Shown: piece after piece, positions 48,214 through 58,985 of the stretch | Position numbering within the stretch: position 1 is the first letter of the stretch | Layout: every line of letters begins with the position of its first letter | Assembly: GCA_011319805.1 (NCBI GenBank) | Contig: SJRY01000234.1 | Location: forward strand, 434,001 to 498,000 | Direction of reading: 5' to 3' | DNA length: 64,000 bases | Source: Macrocybe gigantea | Taxonomy: Eukaryota > Basidiomycota > Agaricomycetes > Agaricales > Callistosporiaceae | Notes under the pieces: generated by a model | Databases searched by the model: none | Told to the model about the DNA's origin: nothing | What the model saw: only the letters and a program-made list of their open reading frames with translations | Translations under genes and position numbers: made by a program

Positions 48214-49764
48214 ATGGCTACACTCTCCCCCAGCAACTCGCCCAAGGTCGTCAGACGTAGAGTGTCCACTCGGCGACGCGCAGGTTCACATTTACCACCT
48301 TATTCATCCCAGGAATCCCATGATGCTGCGCTCTATGCCATCAGGGTCTTTCTAAAGAGCCATACCGCCTACGATGCCTTTCCAGTCAGCTTCAGACTGA
48401 TAGTCCTTGACACCAAGCTCAATGTCAAAAAAGCTCTTCAATGTCTATTGCTGAATGGTAGTTACTTTTTTGACGCTTATCTTCTCTGCCACTTATGTTT
48501 TACCAGGTGTCGTTTCTGCCCCATTGTGGAACAGCGAAAGATCTAAGTTCGCTGGAATGCTCACTGTCCTCGATATAATCCATCTTATTCAGTACTATTA
48601 CCGGACGGCTACTTACGATTCTGCTGCCACTGACGTCGAGACATTCCGCCTCGAATCCTTGAGAGGTATATCATTTATGCATACTCGAGGATTTCGCGCC
48701 TAATCAGCCGATCCCACCTGAAGATATCGAGAAAGATCTCGGCGTCGCCCCGCCCCCCCTCCTTCGCGATCATCCCTTGAGTTCGCTATATGACGCCGCG
48801 AAGCTCCTGATACAGACACACGCACGACGGTTACCGTTACTTGACAACGATACCGAAACAGGGCACGAAGTAATCGTTTCCGTGTTGACGCAGTACCGAC
48901 TGCTCAAGTTCATCTCGATCAACGTATGCCACCCAGACCGCTATTTCTATTTTGTCCGTGTTCTAACATTGATTCCCGTCAAGTGTCACAAGGAAATACA
49001 GCAATTGCATCTGTCTCTACGGAAACTAAATATCGGAACTTTCGTTGCCACATTTTCACCTTCTGACGTTTCCGAGGGTCAGAATCCTTACCACCCTATC
49101 GCTACGGCGAGCTTAAACACTCCGGTATTTGATGTGGTACATATGTTCTCAGAACGTTCAATATCTGCTGTCCCCATCATCGACGAAGAGGGTATAGTGG
49201 TAAACCTATATGAAACAGTCGACGTAATAGTACGTGGACCAGTCTCCCTGTTAACGAGGTGGTTGACATTTTTACAGACTCTAGTGCGCTTGGGTGCCTA
49301 TCAATCTCTTGACCTGACGATTTCCGAAGCGTTGAACCAGCGCTCGCCTGATTTTCCGGGCGTTGTCATATGCACCGCATCAGACTCACTTGGCACGTTA
49401 CTTCAGCTGATCAAAAAACGGAGAGTGCACAGGTTAGTCGTTGTCGAAGGCGAGGTGAGTCATCAGGTAGGAGCGTACCGTGCAAAAATACTGTGCTGAA
49501 GACTTTGTAAAGGAAGAAGAAAGGCGCGGCGGGAAGAAAGGCCGCTTGCTAGGGATCATCACACTCAGCGATGTTTTGCGGTACATGATTGGCGAAACCG
49601 CTATCGCCGAAGGCATTGAGAAGCAGTCGGAGCAGAAGGCCGCGACTCCAATGAAGAAAAGTCGAAGGATGGAGCGCTTGAAGGATAAATATACTGTAAT
49701 TTTACTGGGACTTTTCGTTGACATGTGCTACATCGTTGTACTACCATTTGTAAACAATAGATAG
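48214..49764 (+). CDS. SNF4: SNF4, gamma subunit of the SNF1/AMPK kinase
   Basis: The regulatory subunit that senses adenine nucleotides through four CBS repeats. Exons join as ALYAIRVFLKSHTAYDAFPV, NVKKALQCLLLN-GVVSAPLW, KFAGMLTVLDIIHLIQYYYR, SLYDAAKLLIQTHARRLPLL, ILTQ-type VSVLTQYRLLKFISIN, MFSERSISAVPIIDEEGIVV, LVRLGAYQSLDLTISEALNQ and IKKRRVHRLVVVEGE, then GRLLGIITLSDVLRYMIGE. About six introns, in phase. After the last CBS the frame runs ~55 residues; the final part (LLGLFVDMCYIVVLPFVNNR) is hydrophobic and unusual for the family, so the true stop may be earlier. The next gene starts 65 bases on. Confidence 0.92.
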
Positions 49765-49829
49765 ATATGTACATACTTACCAAGAAAACGGTTCTCTTTC
49801 TTTCCACAGCACCAATTCTCGTCGCCACC

Positions 49830-50354
49830 ATGCCTTGGCCAGCCTGGCTCACTCGAACACGTTCGCTGGACATTGTCAAAATCATTGACGTCCAGATAGA
49901 TGGCGTTATAAAGGTTTTACACGATCCGAACGTCTTCCTAAGAATCAGTCCCCTCGTTCTGAAGCTCAAACAAGACGCGTCAGATCCAATGTTGTACGAG
50001 ATTACTGAGCGCTTGCCCATGCTCGGAATGATAGAAGGCTCCACTACCTTCGAGTGCAGAGTTAAATTCCTCGAAGATGGCGTGGAGAACGAGGTTGCCG
50101 CAGGGATGGGAACCAAGTTGAGAAGTTGCTTCAGAGCCCGCTCCCTCGGTCCTCGTCAGACAGAAGTGACCGAACATACCACGGTTTCTGTGAGTAGTAC
50201 AATGGCATATCGTCCATCGACTTCTCTGGTTGACTGCAATTTCCAGGGCATTTCCTTCCTCATGCCATACATATTCTCCACCATGAAAGAAGCGCACCTT
50301 AGTTTCATGGATAAGATAGGGTTTGAGGCGCAGAAGGCGATCGGGTCTGTATAA
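49830..50354 (+). CDS. DUF7053-type fungal protein
   Basis: The start at 49830 sits in a near-perfect Kozak context (GCCACCATG), and the longer in-frame ATG upstream overlaps the SNF4 tail spacing. The protein reads MPWPAWLTRTRSLDIVKIID, VIKVLHDPNVFLRISPLVLK, YEITERLPMLGMIEGSTTFE, CRVKFLEDGVENEVAAGMGT and HLSFMDKIGFEAQKAIGSV. The pattern resembles the START-like DUF7053 proteins of fungi. A GTGAGT...CAG segment of 57 bases (VSSTMAYRPSTSLVDCNFQ) can be an intron or be read through, because its length is a multiple of three; splicing gives the tighter TTVS-GISFLMPYIF. Function unknown. Confidence 0.7.
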   Translation: MPWPAWLTRTRSLDIVKIIDVQIDGVIKVLHDPNVFLRISPLVLKLKQDASDPMLYEITERLPMLGMIEGSTTFECRVKFLEDGVENEVAAGMGTKLRSCFRARSLGPRQTEVTEHTTVSVSSTMAYRPSTSLVDCNFQGISFLMPYIFSTMKEAHLSFMDKIGFEAQKAIGSV

Positions 50355-50510
50355 CCCTCGCTAGCTGTCAATCAACGTGTCTAATTATCCAGAAGACAGG
50401 CCACCCAGCTACTGAGCGCATTTTCGACCAACCGACGACCTCATCCTGCATTGCTGTCCTTATTGTACCCGAGCGCGTTCCTAGCCTTTTTCGCGCTGTC
50501 TTTCTTGTCT

Positions 50511-51553
50511 ATGTCTTTCATCAAATCCATATCGCTCATTGCTCTACTTTTATTCTTGATGTTCAACCAGCATCGCTTGTCAGATCCATATGGATTGTTT
50601 CATCTTGCTCTTAATAAGGATCCTGGCGAATCAGTGTCGGGAAATCCAAAAACTGAATGGCTGAACATGGGATTTTGGCAGGTGAAAAATTCGATCCGTT
50701 CGTTTGAAGAAGCTGACAGAAGTACCAGGATACAGACATCTTCCCTGGTGCATGTGAAGGTGATGCTTTTTGCGATACCGACAACACCATATGCTTACGG
50801 TGAATGATCCATTCCTAGCCCTAGCTCGAAAATTGGCTGAAGCAGCGAGATACAAAAGTGGCAGCGATCTGCTGGGTAAGACTTCATGTTTTCATCACGC
50901 CACTGTTGAGTGATGGCCTTGCAGATGTAGGCCATGGGACCGGCGAATCGTTGATCTTCCTTCTCTCCGACCCATCGCTGCCCCGCCCCTCAAGCCTGAC
51001 TGGGGTTACAAGCCTAGAATCCCATTATCGACGCTCCGAGCAGCGAGTTGCGCGGCTTTACCCTTCTTTGCGAGAGCCGAGGCCCCAAATCAAGCTATAT
51101 CACGGTGATGCCGTATACCGACCACATGAGGGTCAGCTTGATCATCCCTTCCACCCTAAGGCGCCAGTTTATTTCGATGCCATACTTGCGCTGGATTGCG
51201 CCTATCACTTCAACACCCGTGAAACCTTCCTCCGACAGTGCTTCGACAGACTATCGCACTCAGGCCGGATTGCTTTGGCGGACATATGTTTTAGCCGGCC
51301 ACCATTGCTTGGGCGGCTAATGTGGGTGACTATCCCTAGGCCCAACATCGTCACCAAGGAAGAATATGCAGCCGCATTAGAGCAGATTGGATATGTGGAT
51401 ATCGAAATGGATGACATTACGGAGCATGTCTTTCCCGGGTTTGTCAGATTCCTGAGGACAAGGGGGTTACAATGGAAGCTGTTCGGGATGGGTGTGGAGC
51501 GACTGATGGAGGCGGGTGCTCGATTTGTGATTGTTGCGGGATCGAGGCCATAA
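50511..51553 (+). CDS. SAM-dependent methyltransferase with N-terminal membrane anchor
   Basis: The first ATG at 50511 gives MSFIKSISLIALLLFLMFNQ, a membrane anchor or uncleaved signal. Next is NPKTEWLNMGFWQ, then a small exon DTDIFPGACE between introns, and ALARKLAEAARYKSGSDLLD. SAM motif I is LLDVGHGTGESLIFLL. Later motifs are FDAILALDCAYHFNTRETFL, HSGRIALADICFSRPP and FVIVAGSRP, ending at 51553. Three introns. It resembles the class I methyltransferases near sterol or phospholipid enzymes, but the acceptor cannot be named. VAM7 starts 41 bases downstream. Confidence 0.8.
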
Positions 51554-51594
51554 TTTTGTTTGTGTATTTCTCCGCTTACCATCATACCCCTACC

Positions 51595-52686
51595 ATGGCT
51601 GCAATACAAGCAGTTCATATCCGCGGCTATGAAGAGAGATCATCTCCAAAACCACACGTTGTCTACAGGATAGAAATTCAAGCTCACGTTCGGTCATGGC
51701 AAATGTGGCGACGGTACTCGGAATTTGACGATCTCCACGCAGAACTCGCCAAGGCGGCAGGCTCGCCTCCCCCATGTGCTCTTCCACCCAAGCACCCATT
51801 TTCCATCTTACGATCCCATACTAACTCCAAAGTCCTCGAAGAGCGCAAGACAGGGCTTGAGAACTATCTTCGCGCCATTGTCAGCTCAAAGGACGAACGA
51901 TGGCGAGAGACGTTTGCATTCAGAGAATTTCTAGGTATACCCATCACCCGGCAGGGAGGGCCACCACCTGATAACCGATTTACCGTCTCGTCATGGATGG
52001 ACGAGCTCAACGAGCTGCAGGCGCGGATACGAGACGTTCGTGCTGACATCAATCGTCGAGACGCCTTCTCGGACAGAGGCGACGTTGCTGCCTCACACAA
52101 GGCAAATGTCGACGCAAAGACGAAGCTTGCTGGCGTGGTGTCGCGCATAGGTGCTCTGGAGAAGGGGCTACAGGAGCTGGGAATGCACGGCATCAGCGAG
52201 GGAGAGCTCCAGCGCCGGTCAGACATGGTCGCGCGACTGCGAGATGACCATGAAAAACTGCTCAAGATGGTCACCGCCGCGCGGCATGCGTCTCGACACG
52301 CCGACACAAACTCCTCTGCATCGTCTGCTGCTGCCAGGCTGAACGTGGACTCTGACAGGGATGCTTTGCTGGGGACCGGGGCAGCGAACGCGTTCAAGCC
52401 CATCACCAGAGTATTCGGCGCCGCGGGCAAACAGCCTCAGGAGACAGAGCAGACGCGGCCTCTGGACGATCAGGGTCTATTGATGATGCAGGAAGGTCAA
52501 ATAGAGCAGCAGGACGAGCAGTTGGCGCAGCTGACGGCCGTTCTGCGTCGGCAGCGGCAGCTGGGCGAGGCGATAGGAAGCGAAATTGCATACCAGATAG
52601 AGATGCTCGATGACCTTTCGAATGAGGTGGATCGTGTCGGAGGAAAGCTGAACACAACTAACAGGCAGCTCAACCGACTGGGCTAG
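51595..52686 (+). CDS. VAM7: VAM7, vacuolar SNARE with PX domain
   Basis: The Qc-SNARE of homotypic vacuole fusion, held to membranes by PI3P. It has no intron. The N-terminal PX domain (residues ~5-120) shows VVYRIEIQAHVRSWQMWRRY, RRYSEFDDLH, LPPKHPFSIL and REFLGIPITRQGG. The centre is a predicted coiled coil (LNELQARIRDVRADINRRD). The C-terminal SNARE helix is MQEGQIEQQDEQLAQLTAVL, RRQRQLGEAIGSEIAYQIEM and LDDLSNEVDRVGGKLNTTNR, with the zero-layer Gln in AIGSEIAYQIEML. It ends without a membrane anchor, as Vam7 does. The start at 51595 has a good context. Convergent with the carrier gene, 115 bases apart. Confidence 0.93.
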   Translation: MAAIQAVHIRGYEERSSPKPHVVYRIEIQAHVRSWQMWRRYSEFDDLHAELAKAAGSPPPCALPPKHPFSILRSHTNSKVLEERKTGLENYLRAIVSSKDERWRETFAFREFLGIPITRQGGPPPDNRFTVSSWMDELNELQARIRDVRADINRRDAFSDRGDVAASHKANVDAKTKLAGVVSRIGALEKGLQELGMHGISEGELQRRSDMVARLRDDHEKLLKMVTAARHASRHADTNSSASSAAARLNVDSDRDALLGTGAANAFKPITRVFGAAGKQPQETEQTRPLDDQGLLMMQEGQIEQQDEQLAQLTAVLRRQRQLGEAIGSEIAYQIEMLDDLSNEVDRVGGKLNTTNRQLNRLG

Positions 52687-52801
52687 CGACTTCAGCACCC
52701 GCCAACATCTGTATATATCATCATGACCTTGAATCTTTATTATATGCAATTGTAATGCAATCATAAGGAATCTAGCAACATGCTATGTGTGTCTAAATCG
52801 T

Positions 52802-53972
52802 TCAAGCTTTTGCCAAGAACTTTCCGACGCCCTGAATAGCAAAACAGGTGAATTGTAAGGACTGGTAAAGAAATAACCGAAAGGCTCACTTCGAAACATG
52901 CAATCATGATGCCGCAAGCAGGCGCTATCTTGACCGTGCGAGGTGCGAGGCCCGCAAACAACGCAGACGGACCCTCTGTCCGCACAATATGAATTAAAAA
53001 GGGTATACTGGATGATATATGACTGTGCGTCGAGGACATGAGGAGCGCTTGCCGTCTCGTTTTTAGGACATCGAATGGGGATGTGAGGAAGGCGGCGAAA
53101 ATGCCACTGGTCGCGCCGCTGACGAATGCAACGGAGGCACCGGAATGGCCTCTTCGGACAAACGACCGTTTGCATGACTCGTAGCCTAACCAATATATGC
53201 CGGAGAAGGGAACGTCGCGCCAAAGTGTCGGCCCCAGACCTCTCCACAGCGAAAGTATTCCCCGTTCTTGCACGATGCCACGCACCGATGTGAGCACGGA
53301 GCGAAGGGTATGTGGACTTTGCGGCGAAGCGGGTGTGGACTGTAGATTTGTCCGTATAAGTTCCAGAGGAGAAACGAGGGACGTGATGGCGGATCTTGCC
53401 AGAATACCTGCGGTGAGCGGAACAAAAGGCTCATATGGCAGGAGTGGGGGAAGAACGACGTTCAGGAGATGGTCGTAGGTGAGTATGTATGACGTCGCGG
53501 ACGGTACGCCGACGAGCCTAATAAGTGGTCAGGACCCACTGATGCGTATGAACATGAAAGGAGCTTACAGTGACGTCCCCGCACCCTTCCACAAACCGCG
53601 AAGACCTTCCGCTCGCCAGACGTGCCGGACCGCGTCAAAAAAGCCGTTGACGCGTTCGGCTCTGAAAATTCCATCTTCCCACACGCAGACAACCTCGTTT
53701 GGAAGGGGCCGTGACAGCGAAGACATATTGCGGACGCAGACGCCAGCAGATCTAGGGCCTTGACAGCAGGTGTTCGGGGGAGGTTTAGGAAAAAGCAGCT
53801 GAGGGGGCGTGGGCTGCGTCTGCAGACGGGTCTTGACAACGTCGAACGGCGTCACTGACGGAAAAACTGTGAGCGACGCTTAAAAAGGTAGCACTAGGGA
53901 ATATGCACTCGTCAAGGCAGTCAGCGTGGACCCAATGGCGGCGGCGACGACCTTTGCATGGAAGGGCTCCAT
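52802..53972 (-). CDS. MTM1: MTM1/SLC25A39-type mitochondrial carrier
   Basis: An inner-membrane carrier of the group linked to glutathione import and iron/manganese handling. Three carrier signatures are seen: MTPFDVVKTRLQTQ, VSPLELIRTNLQS and TSPFDVLKTRRQA. The first matrix loop is long and Cys-rich (NTCCQGPRSAGVCV, then VVCVWEDG), a trait of SLC25A39/40. Start at 53972: MEPFHAKVVAAAIGSTLTAL, joined across an intron to MTPFD. Other parts are HVWRAEGLRGLWKGAGTSL-LVGVPSATSYILTYD and LWRGLGPTLWRDVPFSGIYW. The last exon gives CFE-GVGKFLAKA, ending at 52802. Three introns. Length of ~325 residues is usual. Confidence 0.92.
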
Positions 53973-54293
53973 GAGGAAAGGGTCGAATTTGTTTCTTGGT
54001 CAGGAGAAGCCGGCTTATCAGATAAGATGAGAGAAGGAAATGGTCATGTGACTCGTTGACACGGATCTGTAGAGGCGCCCAACGGAAAAAGAAAAAAGCT
54101 CGAGATTACAACAAAACACTACTACCTGCTCTGATATCCATTACTCTCTCCTGCCTGTCCATTTATCTGCTGTCTTCTTTATCGACTTTTTCCTTCTTCT
54201 TCTCTAGCTTTAACTGCTCTGTGAAGTTTTTTTTTCCCGCTGTCGATCGTCTTGAACAAACGCCGCCACATACCTCTTAGCAACGAAATCGAA
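53973..54293. promoter_or_regulatory. Divergent promoter region, MTM1-type carrier and eIF4E
   Basis: 321 bases between divergent starts. From about 54130 to 54240 the plus strand is strongly pyrimidine-rich, ending in a run of eight T, which fits an eIF4E leader. Confidence 0.5.
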
Positions 54294-55414
54294 ATGGCAT
54301 CCTCTTTAACCGGCTCAGCTCTCCAGGCTTCAAAGGCAGCGCTTTCCTCCGCTCTTGCTGATAACCCGCAATCAATGTCCATCGACGAGTCGTTGGAACC
54401 TGGTGAAATCCAAGAAATTGACATGCAAGCCCAGGCTGAGGGCATCCGAACTGTGTTCAGCGATCCCACAAACTTCAACGTCAAAGTGCGTGTCTCTATT
54501 TTAATCGAACGAGAAACTGGCTTTAAAGATGCTTTTTTGTTCATCTCTTTCTACAGCACCCCCTGTATTCTCCCTGGACACTCTGGTTTGATTCTCCCGC
54601 TACAAAAGGACGAAATCTACCCCAGACCCCGGTTTCCGCATTCCCTCCGACACCTGTGGCGCAGACGCCGAGCACGGCCGCGGCGCAAGGCTGGATGGAG
54701 GACATCAAGCGTGTGATCAGCTTTGATAGCGTCGAGGAGTTCTGGGGGTACGTCAGATTTTCTTCCCACAATGGCATCGACGCCGATGGAGACGACGCCA
54801 GGCTTTACAACAACATTGTACCACCATCGCAACTGCCCCAGAAAGCAAATTATTACTTGTTCAAGGTAAGTTGGAATACAAGCACTCTGCAAAGACAAGG
54901 CTGGACATGTAATCGATGAACAGGAGGGGATTATCCCTGCGTGGGAAGATGATGCCAACAAGAATGGTGGCAAATGGAGCATCCAATTGCCGAAGGACAA
55001 GAATCGCGGCAACGTGGACAGAATGTGGCTGTACACGGTGAGTGGGGGGTGGACAGCGCATGTTGGGGCTGCGGCTGACCAGGCGAGCAGATGCTGGCGG
55101 CGATCGGCGAGACGTTTGACCCTGCGATAAACGACCCGGAGACGAAGGGCGAGTCGCTCATCACGGGGGTGATTGTGTCTACACGACCACAGTTCTACCG
55201 ACTATCGATATGGACGCGGTTGGCGCCGTCGCCTACCGACGAGGACAGCCGGCTGCGTCAAAGGATAGAAACCGTGGGGCGACATTTCAAGACTAACGTG
55301 CTTGGGTATGCGGAGGGCCAGCGCTTGGGAGGTCCGCTAGCGACCGAAGTAGAGTTTTTGTCTCACAAGGACTCGGAGAAGAAGGGCAAGGCGGCCAAGA
55401 AGATCGTAGTGTAG
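54294..55414 (+). CDS. Translation initiation factor eIF4E (cap-binding)
   Basis: Binds the mRNA 5' cap and recruits eIF4G. The start at 54294 gives MASSLTGSALQASKAALSSA and an acidic, flexible N-terminus. Splicing gives HPLYSPWTLWFDSPA (first Trp block), DSVEEFWGLYNNIVPPSQLP with Trp for eIF4G contact, ANYYLFKEGIIPAWEDDANK (cap-stacking Trp), GGKWSIQLPKDKNRGNVDRM and MLAAIGETFD. The C-terminus is ITGVIVSTRPQFYRLSIWTR, then KKGKAAKKIVV at 55414. Four introns, in phase. An insert between the first blocks (LPQTPVSAFPPTPVAQTPST) is longer than in yeast. PIL1 starts 43 bases after its stop. Confidence 0.95.
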
Positions 55415-55457
55415 TTATTTGTCCATGTTTGTATGACGAATTTCCTTCTCTTCTATC

Positions 55458-57199
55458 ATGCCCGTCCCCAGCTTCCTCGCCTCCTTTGCAGACAAGGCCC
55501 AGTCTGCAATCAACGCTTCGCCGCTCGCTGCCCATCTGCCAGGCCAGCGCCCGAGTAGCCCTGATGCAGCCGCACAGCTATCCGCGAACGAGGCTGCTGC
55601 CCAAGGCGGCGCAAAGTCGCACACATTTGAGGTCATTCACAACCAGCTTCGCGCTTTTGGCCAGCAATACTCGTCAGCTGTTCCCCTTTACCGCATCCTT
55701 GCCCTCCAAACTCATCTCTTGCAGAAGCTCCACGTCCCCAGTCCAGAAGCTCATCACTGCCGAAAAGAGCGTAGCCATCGATTTTGATAGTGTCGCTCGC
55801 GATGCCAAATATCAGAGCAAAGAGCTGTACACTTGGGGCCAGAGCGAAAGCGAAGACATCAGGGATGGTAGGAATCCTCGTTCGTCTTGATCTAGCTGTA
55901 TCTGATGCGAGCGCAGTTACCGACAGGCTCGCCTATCTCAATTTCGTCCAGGGTTCCTTGGCCTCCTCTCTGGCAGTCAAGCTCGATGCTGCGCGTACGC
56001 CTTTCAAAGCCCTCCGCGATGCTGAAGCTGCTTTGGCACCCCGTCGCAATCTGCGCGCCGGCCTTCAATCCCAACTCGCCCGCCTCGAACACGATCAGCA
56101 GAAAGGTGCCGAGAGGAAGATCGCCGAATTAAAGGATCAGATCAGGAAGGCTGAAGCGGACGATCAACCGCAAGAGAAAGAGGTCGAACTTCTGAAGCGC
56201 AAGGCGGTCAGAGAAAGCGAACGCCTTAAATGGGAAGCCGTTCGAGAGGTCTGTAATTATCACTTATCAGCCGCCAATCAGGCCTTTTTCTCTTAACATC
56301 CGAACTCCCAGTACGCCGAGAAACTTGTGTTGCTGTCCCAAGCTGCGACGCCCATCATCGCTGCCCTTCCTACAGTACCGCCCTCGGGCACGCATCCTTA
56401 TACTGGTGCTCAGGCTACGGCTGCAGCGCGAGCGTCCCTCCAACGCGCTCTTGACAACTACAAGACCGGCCACATTAATCTTTCGCCGCAACTGGCCGGA
56501 GCCGATCTGGCTAGATCGGACACTCGCAGCTTTGGCGAGAGTCATGCTAGCGAGCTCTCCAGTATGAACTCGGGTGCATCCAGTGCCAGTCCAGGCATAC
56601 CCACCACGCCTCCTGCGATACCTAAACCGCTTGCACCGGCCTCTCCGGCGGCCCATTCGGCTTCCGTTTCCGTCATTAATCCACCAACAAAGACACAATC
56701 TCCACCCATCAACCCCGCCGCTCTAAACCAGTCACCTGCGCCTATTCTGGCAGCTCCGCCGGGTGCACCCGTCCCCGTTTCGGAACCCGAAAGTTCACAA
56801 TCAGCCAACGCCGTCCCCGCCATCACGCCTACTGTCGCTGAGACTGGCGTTCTTATCTCCGCGAGCCCTGTCGGACCCGGTCCGGCTCGTGGTTCTTTGA
56901 GAGAGTTAAGGGCCGCCCACTCTAATGCAAGTTCTCCGGACACTGCACACCCTCCAGGGTATACCAAGGAAGGCGACAGACACGAGTCTGCAGGAGAGGA
57001 GAAAAAGAGACTTGAAGCTGCACAAGCTGCCGATTCTCAGTCTGCATCTGCATCGACTTTTGAAAGCGCTGAAGATGAGAAGAAACGCCTGGAGCGTGAG
57101 GAAAGAGAGCGCCTGGAAAGGATCAATGCGGGCAGCGGCGGAGACCAAGGTTCTCGCAAGGAAGGGGATGAAGATCTTCCACCGTACCAGGATCTATAA
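55458..57199 (+). CDS. PIL1: PIL1/LSP1-type eisosome core BAR protein
   Basis: Forms the curved lattice of eisosomes under the plasma membrane and binds PI(4,5)P2. The start at 55458 gives MPVPSFLASFADKAQSAINA. An intron in HNQLRAFGQQYSS joins STSPVQKLITAEKSVAIDFD. The BAR domain follows: KYQSKELYTWGQSESEDIRD, VTDRLAYLNFVQGSLASSLA, APRRNLRAGLQSQLARLEHD and SERLKWEAVRE-YAEKLVLLS. The C-terminal ~250 residues are Pro/Ser/Ala-rich with KKRLEREERERLERI near the end. Three introns, in phase. With a SUR7/PalI-family gene at 7129, two eisosome-related families occur in one window. Confidence 0.93.
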
Positions 57200-57566
57200 G
57201 GGTGGACTCCTTTAATCAGGCTTTTTTTGTACTTTTACCAACGGACTTGGATGGATGGATAATTTGGTTGGATGCGGAATTTCTTTTCCAAACAAACGCG
57301 TAGAACGTACTCGGATATTCCTTGCCTGCAATCTGGTGTTTATGAACAGTTCAGGACGACATCTTTGACAAGTCGATCTGACTGAACCTTGATTGGAATT
57401 GAATTAGAATGGAAGTCCTGGGGCGAACCATGCAGATAACGCGAGATTCTTTGACTGCAACAAGACAGGCGTCTTCTTCGATTAGAAAGGCATAGGTAAT
57501 CTAGCAGTGTCTACCCTTTTTTTTACGCTCTCTTCTTTTTCTTTCTTTGCCAATGTCGCTGTGGAG
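57200..57566. other. Convergent 3' regions
   Basis: 367 bases between the stops of PIL1 and the following minus-strand gene. No gene supported. Confidence 0.45.
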
Positions 57567-58782
57567 TTACCGGATCGAATTGCCGTCATGCGATCCCTCC
57601 ACATGGGCATACTGATGACCTCGTGCAGCGGCATCTTGCCTGTAAACAGCTTCACGGAGTGCAAGAAACTGGACGGTAACGAAAGTTAGCCGAGTAAAGT
57701 GGCGACGAGGCGACGAAATGCGTACCTTTTGTTCTTCGGCCAACGTCTGTGTGTTGAGCTTCCTGTTGCTATTTTCCATGTGTACGAGAAGGGTCTGTCG
57801 CGTTCATCGATGAGATGGGGATCTCGGTGAAAGGGCGATAGTGACGGCGGAGCTCACTCTGATGGACCGACTGCTGAGACCGCGATGATTCGGAGCGCGC
57901 TCCAAAGGGACCGGTTCCCTGCCGACGAGTCTGATCTGCTCGTGCAGATACATGACATAATGCTCGAGGCATTCCAGGTAATACCGTTTCTTTTCATGGG
58001 ATGAGATGGTGTCACTATGGAAAACGGGGTGGAGAGGAGAAGGGCGTTTCGATTCAAGACGTTCTCGCGACGGCTTGCAAGATAGATATCCACACTCACG
58101 GATCTGTGGGCACGAAGCCTATACTTTTGGCGATGGCGCGGCGCCGGGCTGTCCGAGCCGTTTCAGGTTTCTTCTCGGAGAGGAATTTGTTTAGGTCTGC
58201 TGTAGCTTTGGCAGCGGCCAGCATGGCAGTCTCTTTTGCAGCGAGATCGACGAGCAATTCGCTGGGAGTGGGGAACGTCGAGTGTGCCTGAGCTGAAATA
58301 GAAAGATGGTTTACATGCTCAACCTGATGCGACTCAACAGATCCTAGCAGCGCCGACGAAGAAGATGCGGAGGACGACAAAGACGTCTCGGCCGCGAGGT
58401 AACCAGGACACTGGTACGCCAGATCTTGAGAGGATGCGCAGGGTCCGGTGCAGGGATGGCAGTAGTTTTCCACATCTGAGAAAAGCACCGGATGCGGCCC
58501 AGGTTGTGGAACTGGAGCGTGAATGGTAGGCGCAGAGTCGACGTAGGGGTGCATCAATTGGAGCGGCACTTGCAGGGCATATGCCGGAGAGGAAATAATA
58601 GAGTCTGGGTAGTTTTGATAAGTGGACCACTGTCGATACATGGCATCGCCATCGTCTGGCTGATTTTCATATACCGAGGGGTTGGATATCTGAGGGGATG
58701 GAAAGTCGGGTGTGTAGGGCGAGCTGCTGCTGGCTGAGGATGCGTAGCTGTACTGGAAGTATGTGGATGAGATGAAGTTCAA
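57567..58782 (-). CDS. Unrecognised protein with a conserved-looking helical C-terminal region
   Basis: The start at 58782 gives MNFISSTYFQYSYASSASSS, followed by ~170 residues rich in Ser, Pro, Tyr and Gln (activation-domain-like). The helical region then reads ELLVDLAAKETAMLAAAKAT and TARTARRRAIAKSIGFVPTD. Introns join DTISSHEKKRYYLECLEHYV, MYLHEQIRLVGREPVPLER, RGLSSRSIR-TLLVHMENSN, RKLNTQTLAEEQK and FLALREAVYRQDAAARGHQY, ending at 57567. The helix-rich core with a basic start recalls bZIP or HLH regulators, but I do not see a definite DNA-binding motif. Three introns. Divergent from the next gene with 203 bases between starts. Confidence 0.7.
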
Positions 58783-58985
58783 GGCAGAGACGCAGACAAG
58801 GACGTACGTGGAGGCCTTCTGGGAGGTGAGGATAATCCATGAAGAATCAAAGACGAGGCGAGAGGAATTTATAAAAATGGAGGATGGACATACATGTCAA
58901 GACAATTGCCAAATCGGGAAGAGCAGATCGGAATCGCAGAATAAATAGCGGGACAGTCAATCTGTCCTTTTTCCGCCAAGCTGCC

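Noticed and set aside
50451..50510. Methyltransferase start at 50451
   Set aside because: The codon is TTG. The first ATG in frame is at 50511 and already gives a complete membrane anchor.
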